This document shows positions 23,434 to 41,364 of a stretch of 64,000 nucleotides of DNA, one piece after another. The stretch comes from Hypholoma sublateritium FD-334 SS-4 (lineage: Eukaryota > Basidiomycota > Agaricomycetes > Agaricales > Strophariaceae): assembly GCA_000827495.1 (NCBI GenBank), contig KN817634.1, positions 22,883 through 86,882 on the forward strand, in the 5' to 3' direction. Both the position numbers and the translations under genes were made by a program. Each line of letters opens with the position of its first letter. Positions within the stretch are counted from its first letter, which is position 1. The notes beneath the pieces are model-generated. The model was not told where the DNA came from, searched no databases, and saw only the letters and a program-made list of their open reading frames with translations.

Positions 23434-24397
23434 GGAACAAGGTCAACTCAGACTCTCAGAGCCGGATCAAACGAACAGTCACGATTCTCAGTCAAAAAGA
23501 GGCCGGATATAGCCGGGGTTGACTCAAGGATCCGAAATTAGAGTATAGTAGTAGTATGTAGCACGACCAATGCGTACGCAACTTGTATGCTTTCTTTTCG
23601 CGTTTGTTGTCGAAACGTACAATCACCGCATCGCCCCAAGCTCCAAGGACCCCCCTGTGACGTCGCAAATCATCCTGGTGCCACCTCCATGACGCTTTCC
23701 GTTGGTGTCCAAGCTCCTCTCCGGGCCCAGTCTCGCCGTCGAGAAGCACAGCAAAGATGAGTCAACTATTGTACAGGCGCAGGTGTCGTTGCGGCCGCTG
23801 CGCCAGCCGTCACCTGTGCTGTCCCCCAATGGCACACCACCACTGGCCGAGGCTGAGCACCCACGACTTGACCCTGGCAAGACAAACGTGTAATCTTATT
23901 TGCACGAGCTATACATCGAGGGCAAAGGGGGTGATGGCAGGCCTGTCATCCCCTGTCATTAACTTATCCTAAAATCAGGCAGCCCGAAGCGCGGAACTTA
24001 GTCTCACATCGGGGCCATTGTTGGAAGGGAAAACCGGCTGGATGTGCAAACTCTAGTCTCGCGAGCCAGGCAATCTGTGCTGAATATGGGTTGCACCCTT
24101 TACATGATGTTGCAAGAATAAGCTTGGCATGCGGAAACTTACCGTTGCTAGACCTTACTACCCCCTCGATCGTATGGCATACAAGTCACTCCCAACGCCC
24201 TTCTGTACCCAGAAACTTCNAAAACATTCCAGTGCTCGAGTAAGNNGTCANAGTAAAAGATAGATGTTNAAACTACAAATTACAAAAGAACATCAAAGAC
24301 AAGTGCCCCATCATCGGCGAGAACACCCTTTCACAAGCAAAGACTATATACGTGATCAAAAAATGTGCATTTCAACTGGCAGCCGATCAACAAATTT
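23434..24397. other. Intergenic between JmjC-like and Mug135-like genes
   Basis: This holds the upstream flank of the JmjC-like gene and a 41-bp dispersed repeat at 24055-24095. I see no gene. Ambiguous bases occur at 24220-24270. Confidence 0.5.
24055..24095 (+). repeat. 41-bp dispersed repeat, copy 1
   Basis: It begins AGTCTCGCGAGCCAG and ends TATGGGTTGCA. It matches 39694-39734 with four mismatches and the same orientation. The flanks do not match. Confidence 0.75.
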
Positions 24398-25381
24398 TCA
24401 AGCAGCCGGGGGCATTGCACCAATAGCACGGCAGAGTTCTCTGAGACGATCATCTCGATTTCGAACTCGTTTTGTTGCTGCCGCTGAATAATACGCTGCG
24501 TGGTACTTTTCTAAATCTGGGTCGGAGAGTGCTTGAATGGCCTGTTGATTAGGAAGGGCCGGGAGTTTAAGCTGTGGTTATGGCTGAGTCCGTCTGCGAG
24601 GTCAGAGTAAATGATCTATTCCCCACCTTTTCAACGGGGTCTGAACCGTCTGGCAACGGCATAGTCTGGTACTGAAGCTGTCGGCCATCAACAGCGGCCA
24701 TGTTGTAAACCTGGAGGAGCAGGGCTCAACCCTCTGAACAGAGACGTCATGACAAATTACATACCTTGACACTAATCTTCTGATTAGCTATGAGCCTTTT
24801 TTCCAGTCGCTCATCGGCGCTTTTGAGGTCGGAGCGCAATGCTTTGAGATCATTACGAACTGTCAGAATCTCCCCCTTCATGTGTGCCTTGAACTCNTGA
24901 ATTTCCTTCTGAACTTGGGATATATGTTTGTTNATGTCCGTCCTGAGCCCGTTGACCTGCGCCCTGATNTCGTTGTTGTCTTGTTTCATTTGATTCCGTA
25001 TAGCGTTCATTTCATCCCTNAGAATTTGAANGGTCGGCTGCAACCAAGCGGGGGGACCGACGTCTGTTGGGCAGATGCTGCAGTAGATGCCGCATCTGCA
25101 GGCGGATTCAGCTCACCATCAGCTTCTGAGTAGAGCCTGGCGGCTTGGACCTTCGCGCTGTACATGATCACATCTGCGAATTGGTCTCCATTAACGTCTG
25201 AACCCCNTGTGCAAGCATCGTCAATGAGGCACTGATTNGCAGTGGTAGTGCACTTGCTATACGCGAGTTCAGCATTCTTGATATAGTAATGCGCTGCCAC
25301 AATGTCGCCTCCAGACGGCGGATCCTCAGGTTCATCCGGGGATGCAATTTTGGCGTGTGCCGGCGGTAGGTGGACAGGCAT
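24398..25381 (-). CDS. Mug135-like protein (three exons, one frameshift)
   Basis: Exons 25381-24765, 24710-24627 and 24571-24398. The N-terminus has GDIVAAHYYIKNAELAY and a second helix, FADVIMYSAKVQAARLY. A coiled coil follows (RDEMNAIRNQMKQDNN to SADERLEKRLIANQKI). The C-terminal part is VYNMAAVDGRQLQYQTMPLP, GSDPVEK, LKLPALPNQQAIQAL and a final helix ending LCRAIG. This order matches the Mug135-like family that is expanded in Agaricomycetes (named after a fission yeast meiotically upregulated gene; function unknown). The frame changes by one base at a run of six G (25050-25055), so a homopolymer error is likely. At least seven n bases lie in exon 1. An ATG at 25447 is an alternative start. 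Confidence 0.55.
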
Positions 25382-25699
25382 TCGAGTNAGCAATGAAAGG
25401 AGAACGTAAGGTTGAAAACGTATTGAAGTGGCAAGATAAAGTTTCATGATTCACGTGCTGGCTTGACTTTCCGGTTCAAGTCAGCACGTGCGCTAATATT
25501 ATTATCACGCTTCGATGTTCGCTCGCAATCTTGATTCTTCGGCCAAGGGTGGAACCAGGCGATTCCTGGTGCTGTACCTTCGCGAAATCCTGTCCGGTCC
25601 TCCTCACGCAGGGAAGTCGCGGTGCTGGCAGCGGATGAGAATATCATGAAGTACGTTTCTGCTGTTTGGTAGTCTCTTGTGTACGGCGTAACTGACAAG

Positions 25700-27209
25700 G
25701 TCATAGGATCTGGGGCATCCATCACACCTTCTATACGACCTGACGGACTACGTGTATTCTGCCGGGCTGAACCAGAATTCGGGGCTATTCAACTTCCTTG
25801 ACCAGGACTGTTGATGTGTTCCAGCAGCGTTCGGGATCACGAACGACCTGGACGATGATCCAGGTCTACGAATACTACATCTCCCTTCGACATTCGAAAG
25901 TCTGTTCGGCTCCATCACATGTCTTCCCGGTTGTTTCACGCCCTATCGTATTCGTACGTCTGACAAGGGACGGCCAATCATTATCTCCAATCGCATCATC
26001 GAGGAGTACTCGGAACCCAACGTCGACACGTTACACAAGAAGAACTTGTTCTCCCTTGGCGAGGATCGGTTCTTGACGACACTCATGATGAAGCACTTCC
26101 CGACGTTCAAGACTAAATTCTGGATGCCATTGCGCACACGATGGCACCTGAATCGCGCCGCATCTTGTTCTCGCAGCGTCGTCGCTGGATCAACTCCACC
26201 GTGCACAACTTAATGGANCTTATCCTTCTTCCGGAGCTAATTGGATTCTGTTGTTTCTTGANGCGCTTCTTCGTCTTCATTGATCTCGTCGGTACCATGG
26301 TACGCAACATCTATTCACAATTGGTGTTACGGGAAACTGATCGGCTGCCTTCCTCTTAGATCCTACCTTCTACTTGTGTCTACGTGAGCATTATCTTGAC
26401 TACAACGAACTTACGTGCACTAAAGTTATGCTATTTAGTTGATCTACCTCGTTATCGTGGTTGCCACCAAGCAAGCTGCTCTGCCAACTATTGCTCTTGT
26501 CATGTTAGCTGTTACATACGGTCTCCAGGTGTGTAAAATATTCGCTTAGAGCCAATCATGCATTTTTGACGTGAATACAGGCTCTTATTTTCCTCATCAA
26601 ACGAGAGTTCATGCTAATCGGATGGATGGTCGTTTATATCCTTTCGTACGCCGTTTTCACTCTTCGCGTATGTTTGGCGGCTCACTATTTGCTGCAGATA
26701 CCCGGTTTACAGTTTCTTTCTACCCATCTACTCATTCTGGTGTATGGACGAGTTCAGCTGGGGTAACACCCGTGTTGTCATCGGCGAGGGTAAGNAGAAG
26801 AAGGTTATCAACAATGAAGACGAGAAGTTCCACGAGTCTATGATTCCCTTGANAAGTTTAGCGGTACGTGGAATACCTTTAAAGTCTAGCCTATTCACTG
26901 ATCACCTCGTACAGAATACGAAGNGGAAGCATGGGAAANGGGAACACGTCACTCGGATGAAACTGGATATGAAAGCAAAGGACAATCTCGCTCGCACATA
27001 CATTCACATGCCCAAAATTCCCGCGCAGGATCGCCTCATACCTACAACCAGGCTTCGCAGTCGGGCGATTACTACCGGGATACCAACATCACGAACAACA
27101 ACAGTTCCAACCCCAACTTCCTTTCATGCCTTTCGGCAGCGGTCCTGGCTCTGTCGCTGGTTCTGACTATGGTCACATGGGTATGCAGATGATGCCGCAG
27201 ATGGGTTAA
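25700..27209 (+). pseudogene. Truncated chitin synthase copy (division 2, class V-like)
   Basis: The 5' piece carries the cytochrome-b5-like segment (LLYDLTDYVYSAGLNQNSGL ... DVFQQRSG) near 25730-25840. It then jumps straight to [10 protein letters not shown], skipping the first catalytic half (no QxxEY/EDR start region). [30 protein letters not shown] and [13 protein letters not shown] follow; the last is the conserved QRRRW acceptor-site motif. The 3' part is well kept: exons ending 26299, then 26360-26383, 26439-26528, 26581-26645, 26698-26863 and onward, with membrane helices and [16 protein letters not shown], ending GSDYGHMGMQMMPQMG. Frameshifts occur near 25835, 25900, 26115 and 27075, plus a probable missing A at the n near 26853. 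Chitin synthase polymerises GlcNAc at the plasma membrane; this copy cannot. Confidence 0.82.
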
Positions 27210-27646
27210 AGAGAGCTTCTGGAACGAAGTAAAACGCATTCTTTCCGTAGGAGGACCCAGCAACATGGGGAAAAAGGAGCCTGAGAACAAAGAAAATATA
27301 TAGTGCAGAGAGCAACGAACAGAAACGCATTCAGAACGAGTCCTAGGACNTCTAGCACGTTTTTTCATCCGTTTCTGTATACCGCATTATTCTATGTCTA
27401 GGCGGTTCAAAATGCCATGGATATTTCAAGCGATGTTTTTAAAAGAGGTGTTGGATTGACTGCTTAAGGTTTGGTATGCGTAAACCTTTGCTGATGATTG
27501 ATATAAGTCCTACTCTTTCCTCTACAGTGTACGAATGAAGAATCGGCTCGCTGCGTAAGAGTGTCCAGTCTTTCAAACGCCACGGTCAAGACTGTTGGTA
27601 AGGCAGTGGCACTCATTGAGCACTTGCGCGTCCGCCCGGGTAGTTA

Positions 27647-27762
27647 CCGGGATGTCCTTTGTTGGCCCGAGCGGCATATTGCCAGTGGGCCCGCGCGGGA
27701 TATTATTGTTGCAAGTCCGTGAAAGTCCATGGCGGCCGTTCCGGGAACNCCCGTTAATTTCA
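27647..27762 (+). repeat. Dispersed repeat, copy A
   Basis: It shares the core GGCCCGAGCGGCATATTGCC and the flank GTCCGTGAAAGTCCATG with copies B and C. It ends near CCGTTAATTTCA, like the end of copy C. Confidence 0.8.
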
Positions 27763-27768
27763 GCTCTA

Positions 27769-27915
27769 GTTACCTAAAAGTCCCGCGGGATGTATTTGGC
27801 TGGACCGCGGCCCCTTGCGGGATGTCCTTCGTGGGCCCGAGCGGCTTATTGCCAGTGGGCCCGTGGAGATATTATTAGTCGTTCTGTCAATCCGTGAAAG
27901 TCCGTAAATGTCCGA
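27769..27915 (+). repeat. Dispersed repeat, copy B
   Basis: It begins GTTACCTAAAAGTCCCGCGG, matching the start of copy C at 29228. It carries the same GGGCCCGAGCGG core and the CCGTGAAAGTCCGT end region. It lies directly after copy A in the same orientation. Confidence 0.8.
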
Positions 27916-29085
27916 GGGCTTCTGGGAAGTAGAATGTCCGGCGGTGATGACCGGCGGCAATCCCCGACGACGCTCAGCGCTCATCGCTATTAATTAAAGT
28001 CCCCCAAGCCCATTGCTACTCAAAAGTCAAAAGAATAAACATATATTACACAAATACCACCGTTACGCCTACTGACACAAATGTACCGCCCCTCGTGCCC
28101 ATACTAGTGTCCCCCACCTTCGGCGTTTCGCGCGATGTTGTTAGTTGATAGCAAAATGGCCGGGTGGCATCAATATCGCGCCATATGTTGCGGTCGGGTC
28201 GCAATTGTGGTGCAGCGTCAATGTATGGTCGGCAAAAACACAGCAGGATGAGGAGCCCTAAAGCCCCAGAGCGGTGTCCGCCCGCGCTCACCGCCTCGCC
28301 CATTGAAGGTNGGCCCAAGGTCGCTGTCTTGCCATTGTCCCGGACTCGCGGCTGTGATGCGATGTTGCGTTACCGCCGGCGGCATCGCATGTCGAGAGCG
28401 CACGCAGTGCACGAGGAACACATAGTTGGACTGTGGGTAGTGTAGCAGCGTTGCACCTAGGACTGCAGCGTCAGTCAGGAGAGCACAGGAGAGTGCTGGC
28501 GACGCGTCCCAGGAATTGCCGCCNGTCAGGCCGGCGGCCATGACCGCCNGACATTTGCAGCGCGTGCCTGTAAGAGCCTGTAGTAACGTACCCAGCCGTG
28601 TTTTACCTACGGACAATGGCGCCATGGCTGGGTGGAGTTAGCAGCTGAAAGAAAGGAAAAGTAGGGGCACATACAATTTGACCCGTACAAAGCAAGCTAA
28701 GTCTGTNTGGGCGTCCTTTGCGAGACTAGGAAGCAGAGGCATTAACTGCGACACAGGAAGACCGCAGTGCATGTAACTTGGCAAGCATTGCCTATCTTGT
28801 CAGGAAGAGCTTCTCTCGACATCCCTCGACGTTCTTCAGCTTCATGTTGGTGCCAATGACGAACACATGGTCATGCTCAAGTTAATCAATTACGAATGCG
28901 AGTTTCTTCGCTGTCGTGGTTGGCGTGGCGGCCGTGTGTAATCGTGGGTGGAAGAATGTGTACAGCGTGCATGAGTCGGAGGTGCATCTAAGAGGCGCGT
29001 CCATCGTTGGCCAAATAACGATTTACCGTGACCGGCGCTCAGTCAAGCTAGTCGCGTCACAAATTGTGATCGGCTGTCCGCTACA

Positions 29086-29113
29086 GTCCGCCCGGACTAG
29101 CGGAAGGGCGGAC
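29086..29113. repeat. 8-bp perfect inverted repeat
   Basis: GTCCGCCC at 29086-29093 faces GGGCGGAC at 29106-29113 across a 12-bp loop. It lies just upstream of repeat copy C. Confidence 0.6.
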
Positions 29114-29227
29114 TCTCGAATTCCGGAACATTTACGGATGTCCTGTAATATCCCTCTTATAACCAAATCCGATATCCGCTATCATCGGCTACGATTATCT
29201 TGCAAATATGCTTGGATTATCCACGCT

Positions 29228-29374
29228 ATTACCTAAAAGTCCGCGGGATATTACTTGTGGGCCCGAGCGGCATATTGCCAGTGGGCCCGCGCGGCATATT
29301 ATTGGTCGTTCTGGCAATCCCCGCAAGTCCGTGAAAGTCCATGACGGTCCAACCGGGCGCGTCCATTAATTTCA
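29228..29374 (+). repeat. Dispersed repeat, copy C
   Basis: It begins TTACCTAAAAGTCCGCGGGA and ends GTCCATTAATTTCA. It has the shared core GGGCCCGAGCGGCATATTGC and the ATTATTGGTCGTTCTG block also seen in copy B. About 1.3 kb of unrelated sequence separates B and C. Confidence 0.8.
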
Positions 29375-30379
29375 TGTCCGAGTCGAGGAGGCATCGCGGC
29401 CAAGTGTCGAGAAGCGTGTCAGAACTCTCGCCCACTTGTGAAAGAGTCTGCAGTAAGGGCGGTATCGTAGGCGGGAGTTCTGATTGACCGGTTTGGTACC
29501 AGGCCAGTCGTCTGCAGACTGCGAGGGAAGAATGTAACTTTGTAAGTTGTGGCACGGCCGACCGTTGCACGTGCTAGCTTGTTTACCGTCACGCGCCGTC
29601 ATCGCGTGATGTCAGTTCGAACTTCGCGCGTGAAACCGGACTTCACATTCAACTTTCCATCGTCTTGCGTCCAACGCGCGTTGGGTGGGTAGTGATGGAT
29701 GCGTTGACTTGGTATCAAACCAGTCATCGTTTTGCCTTGTTCTCTCGTCTGTGGCTTAAGTCGATCATGTCTTGACTGAAACTTTGCCTGCTTTCTCCGT
29801 TCCACCNTCGGAGTGCTAGTCGCCAGTTTTCATCCTTGGTACTCATTTCACCTCCACACTGGTGCGATCTTGTGTATTTCTTTGCATAAAGATAACAAAT
29901 CCTTCGGTTCTTCTAGGTGTCAACCCACACGGCGCCGAAATCCTCGTAGGCACCTTCACGAAAAGTTTCAGTGCCGCGGAAGGCTACATTGCTCGTAACA
30001 AAATCCACAAAACTCCTGTTGACCGCCTGCGATAATTTATGACTTTCAGACAATCTTCCGTGGCTGAATCAAAAGCGAGAACCAGGGTCCGGAGAATGTA
30101 CATTAGACTAGCAAATAATACAATTTTTTTAAAAAAACGGAAATCATTGTATTGATTTCGGATGATCTGAATATTGATGAGTCGATCATCTCGGAAGGCA
30201 AGATCATCGGGAGATATTTCCAGGATCATCTCGGATATCTCCAGGATACTTCTTTACGATGATTCAGAGATGATCTGGGCTTCTCCCTTCAGAACCGCTA
30301 CCTTGCGAATCAGAGCTAGAGTAAATGCCCCTAAGGCCTATTCAAACAAGGCAAAGAACATACCCTCAAGGTATTCTGA

Positions 30380-30529
30380 TCTGCTGCCTGCGGTGCCTTC
30401 CTAAATGCCAACTGCGACACGCTCGTGGGCGTGTTTCAGAACCAGGGCAACGCAAGCTGCTCGAACGTTAACACGGGCACGGGTGTGCAGTCGTTCAGAT
30501 GCTCTGTCGATAATGTCTGCGCAGATTGA
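30380..30529 (+). pseudogene. Cys-rich fragment, secreted-protein-like
   Basis: An open stretch of 49 codons after a TGA reads SAACGAFLNANCDTLVGVFQ and continues with spaced Cys (ASCSNVN, RCSVDNVC) to a TGA. The Cys/Asn/Gly/Ser composition is typical of small secreted fungal proteins. There is no start or signal peptide in frame, so it is probably the last exon of a decayed gene. Confidence 0.35.
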
Positions 30530-30969
30530 AGGCGCTCGTAATTTTATAAAGTATCATTGGTGAGCTAAGACTTGGGAAGAGGCAATATTGTGCATGCAGA
30601 GAGCTTTACTGATTATTTGGGAACCTCAGGCCATGTGTATATGAAATGGGCTGTCAGCGGGCATAGCAAATGGCTTGGGACTGCCGGAGAGAATACTGCA
30701 ATCAAAATTGACTCATCTGCAGATGTCACTTCAATCGCAGGCCGGTCGTGTTAAATAAACCAGATTTTTAGTGAATGATTAAAGGGGCCGCCGGACGTTC
30801 AAGGATGGATGCTTGAGTGGGACGCGGCCAAGTGTGGCCAGTACGCAACTTTTAGTGATGATTGCAATCAACTGTCTGATACACATAAAAACTCCGCGTC
30901 CGACTGACGCTTGATTTAAATCTTGAACATTGCATGCATCATGCATAGTCCCTCCTCCTATCGTCCGTG
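30530..30969. other. Upstream flank of the AIF-like gene
   Basis: A 60-codon plus-strand frame from 30572 (ending SSADVTSIAGRSC) is unexplained. Otherwise this is probably the promoter region of the gene at 30970. No clear TATA box is seen. Confidence 0.4.
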
Positions 30970-32350
30970 ATGTCTTCACCCAGCAAACAGAATATTGTTA
31001 TCGTTGGGGGCGGTTTCGCTGGCCTCAACGCATGGAAAGCCCTTTCTGCTCGGCTGGACGCGACGCAGCACAACCTGGTTCTCGTGACGTCGCGACCGTA
31101 CTTCACGTACTACCCCGGAACTGCCCGTATGGTCACCACCGCAGAGGGCAAGCTTGAAGATGTTGTTCTAATGCCACTTTCCGAGGCCAGGTACAACACT
31201 GGAAACAAGAAACTGATCATTGCTTCCGTCACTTCCGTCGTCGAGCAAGGTAGCGTAGGCGGCTATCTGGATCTCGATAACGGCGACAAGGTGGATTATT
31301 CTGTCCTGGTCCTCGCATCTGGGACGACATACGAAGGCCCCTTTTCTATCCCTGATACTAAGTCAGGAGCTGTTGCGTTCATTACCTCGTGGCGCGAACG
31401 ATTTGCGAAGGCAAATGATATCGTTCTTGTGGGCGGAGGAGCGGTCGGACTAGGTAGGTTGGTCAATTATAGTGATGGAGGTGAAGATTGTTGAATAAGT
31501 GCTGCAGAACTCGCGGGAGAGATCAAAGACCTTTCACCTGTGGGTCTTTGTCTTTAATTGGTGCGCGGATGACGCAAGTTAGCTAAACCATTCCCGACCT
31601 GGACGCGTGAAAAGTCTAAGAATGTCACAATCGTCCACGGCCAAGCCCTTTTGCTGAATGAAAGTTACCCAGAAAGCTGGAGAGCTTCCGTAGCAAAAAG
31701 CTTCGGGTCGCGGGGGATTGATTTTATCTTAGGTGATTATGTTGATGACCTTGAAATTAAGGAGGGATATGTCACCACGCGAAGTGGCAAGCGTATAAAG
31801 GCAGATCTTGCTGTAAGTCGGGCTTTCTATAACTTGAATGGTAAGCCCCCCACCTTGGTCACTGAGAAGAATTGGCTAGGTTACGACACGTGGAGGGCGT
31901 CCAAGTACTAAATTCGTGGCATCCCTTGGGGATGATGTCCTCAGTGCGTCTGGAACGGTCAAAATCACGCCAACGCTACAAGTTGTCGGACATCCCCGTA
32001 TATTCGCAGCGGGAGACATAATCGAATGGAAGGAGCAACGGCAAGCGGGCGCTAAATCCCCCGCGCACGCGCTCGTTATTGCGCACAATACCCTTGTCCT
32101 GTTGGGTGCGACGAAAAAGGCCGCCATACAGTACAAGGGGACCAAAGAGCTTATACTCCTCGTAAACGGAAAGGTGATCTTTGCGCGTTTTATTTCGCCT
32201 CATTATATGCTGATACACGGTTCTCAGAACGGAGGAGCCGGATACTTCCCCATCCTTTGGGGAGTTACAATAGGAAATTGGCTTGCGTCCCTTATCAAGT
32301 CGAGATCTCTTCTTGTAGGTTACACAAAGAAGACATTTGGGTTCGATTAG
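30970..32350 (+). CDS. AIF-like FAD/NAD(P)H oxidoreductase (five exons)
   Basis: Exons 30970-31453, 31508-31539, 31615-31812, 31880-32173 and 32228-32350 give 376 residues; the exon 3 acceptor may be 31614 or a few codons later. Residues 9-18 (IVIVGGGFAG) form the FAD dinucleotide-binding turn, and residues 151-162 (IVLVGGGAVGLE) the NAD(P)H-binding turn. PRIFAAGDIIEW near residue 275 is the conserved C-terminal FAD contact. The tail NGGAGYFPILWG is typical of fungal AIF/AMID-type flavoproteins. Members oxidise NAD(P)H and pass electrons to quinones; AIFM2/FSP1 relatives protect lipids, and others act in cell death. No N-terminal targeting peptide is visible, so a cytosolic or membrane-associated enzyme is likely. 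The gene appears intact. Confidence 0.88.
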
Positions 32351-33202
32351 AGCTCATGATGGCATAATTTTTTTTTTAAAAAAAAACCCTAGGTAGCACA
32401 GTTTGCCGGGTTTGCACACAATAAAGTACTTGCAGAAATATTATATGATGAGCAGCATATATCCTGGCAACGCTACACAGCCAGCCTAAGTATGCCAATG
32501 CAGATCTCAGGGAAGTTGAGTCACTGGCAGCATCGCAACAAGAACTGCGGTCCCCCTCGGTCCCGGAGCATTCAATAAATCGAAGATAGTTGTATCAGGC
32601 AAAATCGAATGATATTCATTTCTTTCTTTGAATTTAACTGACAGACATCGCCTTGACCGTATGCGAATTCGTAATAACATCGCACAAATCTCTGGTCTTG
32701 ACGCGGAAGTCTTCCGAGAGCGTTGGAGCATTTTCTGTCTCAAAGTTGAAGCAGTAATACTACAGATAACATATCTTTCTGTCTATATACAAGATCTAGT
32801 CTCTAGAACGCGTTTATACGACGAGATATCAAACGAATGGATTTCTTGACCTACCACCATGAGTAGGTAAATCTATAAATAGTGTCAGGCCTCGGTTGTT
32901 CTTCCGTGATCTCTTGTGGGAAATCGCAGGTGTGTCATTGGCTAATGGAATTACTGCGCGGCTTCTGCCGGAGTATGACGGAAGCAAAAAAGTTGGGTAA
33001 TTCGCCGCCGCCAGCCTGCGTAATAGGCTGCCAGAGGCCCACATGCATCATTTTGCGTTTAATTTTGGACATTATAGGTGTCTGCCATGCGTGTATATTC
33101 CCCACCCGTTTCTAGCCCTTTCTCTCCTCCGAGTCGACGAATCGTTCATAAAGGACATCGGAGAACGCGTCTGCAACCCTTCTCAAGGCGCATCTTTCTC
33201 TG
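32351..33202. other. Intergenic between AIF-like and ABC transporter genes
   Basis: A poly-T/poly-A stretch follows the AIF-like stop at 32370-32388. No gene is seen. The last 150 bp are pyrimidine-rich and probably hold the ABC transporter promoter and leader. Confidence 0.5.
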
Positions 33203-39452
<6,250 letters not shown>

Positions 39453-40007
39453 ACGCTCAGGCCCAGGCCTCAGGATCGCATGGTGGTTGGGGCGATGGGG
39501 GCTACTAATACTGCTAGTGGTCTGGCTACGAAAAAATGTAAACAACTTATCTACTAATATACCTAGACATTGAAGGCCTTACGCGCCTGCGCGGATTCAG
39601 AGTCAGGGAGGGCAAGTACGTGAATGCTGGTCAGTGAGGAATATCAAATTCGAATTCATAAGTCATGGGGATTGGGATACCACCGGCGGTGGCAGTCTCG
39701 CGAGCCAGACGATGTGTGCCGAATATGGGTTGCATTACTCGAATTTCGACTGCCAAACACAAGGACATATTTTATTAATCTTGAGTGGAACGTTGGCTGT
39801 TTCTTGCTCCTAATCTACCAATATTGAGAGAATGCCTTTCGAATATTACTGCAGTGAATTCACGACGTGTGGGGACGAATGAAATCTCCGAGACGTGATC
39901 GCGAGAAACAAAAACATACAAGGAAAAAATGAAATGGCCCGTCCACTTGATTAGATCGACTACCTCAAGGTAGCGGGGATAAAAAATACACTGCGTTCAC
40001 TCTCCAC
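39453..40007. other. Intergenic between ABC transporter and peroxygenase
   Basis: No gene is seen. It contains the 41-bp dispersed repeat at 39694-39734. The last 100 bp, with ATAAAAAATACA about 30 bp before the ATG, are a plausible peroxygenase promoter. Confidence 0.5.
39694..39734 (+). repeat. 41-bp dispersed repeat, copy 2
   Basis: It matches 24055-24095 with four mismatches in the same orientation, sharing AGTCTCGCGAGCCAG and GAATATGGGTTGCA. Confidence 0.75.
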
Positions 40008-41364
40008 ATGATGCTGTGCTACTCTTTAGTTGTAGCTCTCGCTATCGCTACGAGCGTCATCGCCGGCCAATTCGACTTCGACACCACGACGCAACAGTTC
40101 CCGATCGTCGCTCTACCACCACCACCTCCTCCCCCGATTGCAGACACATCGGGGCGGCTTGTACACGACGCAGCACACCCATGGCATGCACCGGAAGAGG
40201 GCGATATGCGCGGACCGTGTCCGGGGCTTAACACGCTCGCATCGCACGGGGTGCGCAGACATTCAACAATGTTACTTTGTTATATTGGACAGTGTAGCTG
40301 ACGGAGGAGCGTATTTTATATTGTGCAGTGGCTCCCGCGTGACGGCGTTGCAACGCCTGCGCAGATCATCACTGCGGTGCAGGAGGGTGTGTCCTGCCAC
40401 TTGCTCCTTGGGCCGCGCAGCGTCTGACTATATGTGTAGGTTTCAACATGGGCTACGACCTCGCCGCGTTTGTGACGTACGCGGGGCACATCGTGGACGG
40501 GAACTTGCTGACGAACAAGCTGAGCATCGGGCAGGCGACGAACCGCACAGGCCCGCCGCCGCCGCCGCCTGCCCACGCAGGCGGCCTCAGCGCACACGGC
40601 GCATTCGAAGGGGACGCGAGTATCACGCGTGGTATGTGGTCCCCATATGGCTCACCTTCCCGGCGTGCGCTGACTAGGTTGCAGGCGACGCGTATCTCGG
40701 GGACAACGACAGCTTCAACGCGACGCTGTTCGACGAGGTGCGCCGCACCTTCCCAGCGCAGTCAGTTGCTGCACGGAACTAACCTTCCCCGGCGGTGCAG
40801 TTTGTTTCCGTGAGCGAGAAGTACGGCGGCGGCGCGTACGACTTCGCCGCCGCAGGTGCGCTGCGCATGGCGCGCATCCGCGACTCGATCGCACGCAACC
40901 CGTATTTCCGGCTCCTCGCGCCGCGCTACCACACCGCGTACGCCGAGTCCGTGTTCCCCATCGCGTTCTTCATCGACGGGCGCCGCACGGGCGCGGAGAG
41001 GACGCGGCTCGACCCCGCCGTCGCGCGCGGCTTCTTCGAGTCGGCGCGCATGCCTCCCGACTTCTGGCGCTCTAGCTCGCCGTGGGGACGGCCAGAAGTT
41101 GGCATAGCCGTAGATGCGCTATACCGCGCGCACCCCATATCGCCTGGGTCAAACAACGGCACTGTGGATAGCTACACGCACGACCCCACTTCCCCGAGGC
41201 TGCACCAGTTCTGCGAGATGTACACGGACTATGTCAATGTGACCGTGCGCGAGCTTTACCCTAATGCGAAGGGCGTTTTGCTCGCCGCACTCAACAAGAA
41301 TCTCGATTACCTTTACAGTGCGTTGGGGAGGACATCGTGCCCCCAGGTTCCACCCTTTGTATAA
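40008..41364 (+). CDS. Secreted unspecific (aromatic) peroxygenase, long type, five exons
   Basis: Exons 40008-40250, 40329-40386, 40440-40631, 40685-40737 and 40801-41364 give 369 residues. Residues 1-20 (LVVALAIATSVIAG) are a signal peptide. A seven-proline run lies at 37-43. HPWHAPEEGDMRGPCPGLNT contains the heme-thiolate PCP motif (Cys71). EGDASITR at 157-164 supplies the acid-base Glu and the long-type Arg, and Glu/Gly/Asp of this loop bind Mg. Later GGGAYDFAAAG, FPIAFFIDGRR and NLDYLY match the family, as does a penultimate Cys region (TSCPQVPPF). These extracellular enzymes use hydrogen peroxide to oxygenate aromatics and alkanes. Potential N-glycosylation sites are present (NRT, NGT, NVT). 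A second ATG at 40011 could also be used. The gene looks intact. Confidence 0.93.

Larger units (their letters stand above)
27210..30379. other. Gene-poor, repeat-bearing interval
   Basis: No protein gene can be supported. It contains three copies of a repeat of about 100-130 bp, an 8-bp inverted repeat at 29086-29113, and degenerate GATCATCT/GATATCTCC-like short repeats at 30165-30270. Open frames across the repeats are artefacts of GC-rich composition. Confidence 0.55.

Noticed and set aside
27595..29602. Frames running through the three GC-rich repeats
   Set aside because: They arise from the repeat itself (repeated GP and SR residues) and stop at unrelated sites in each copy.
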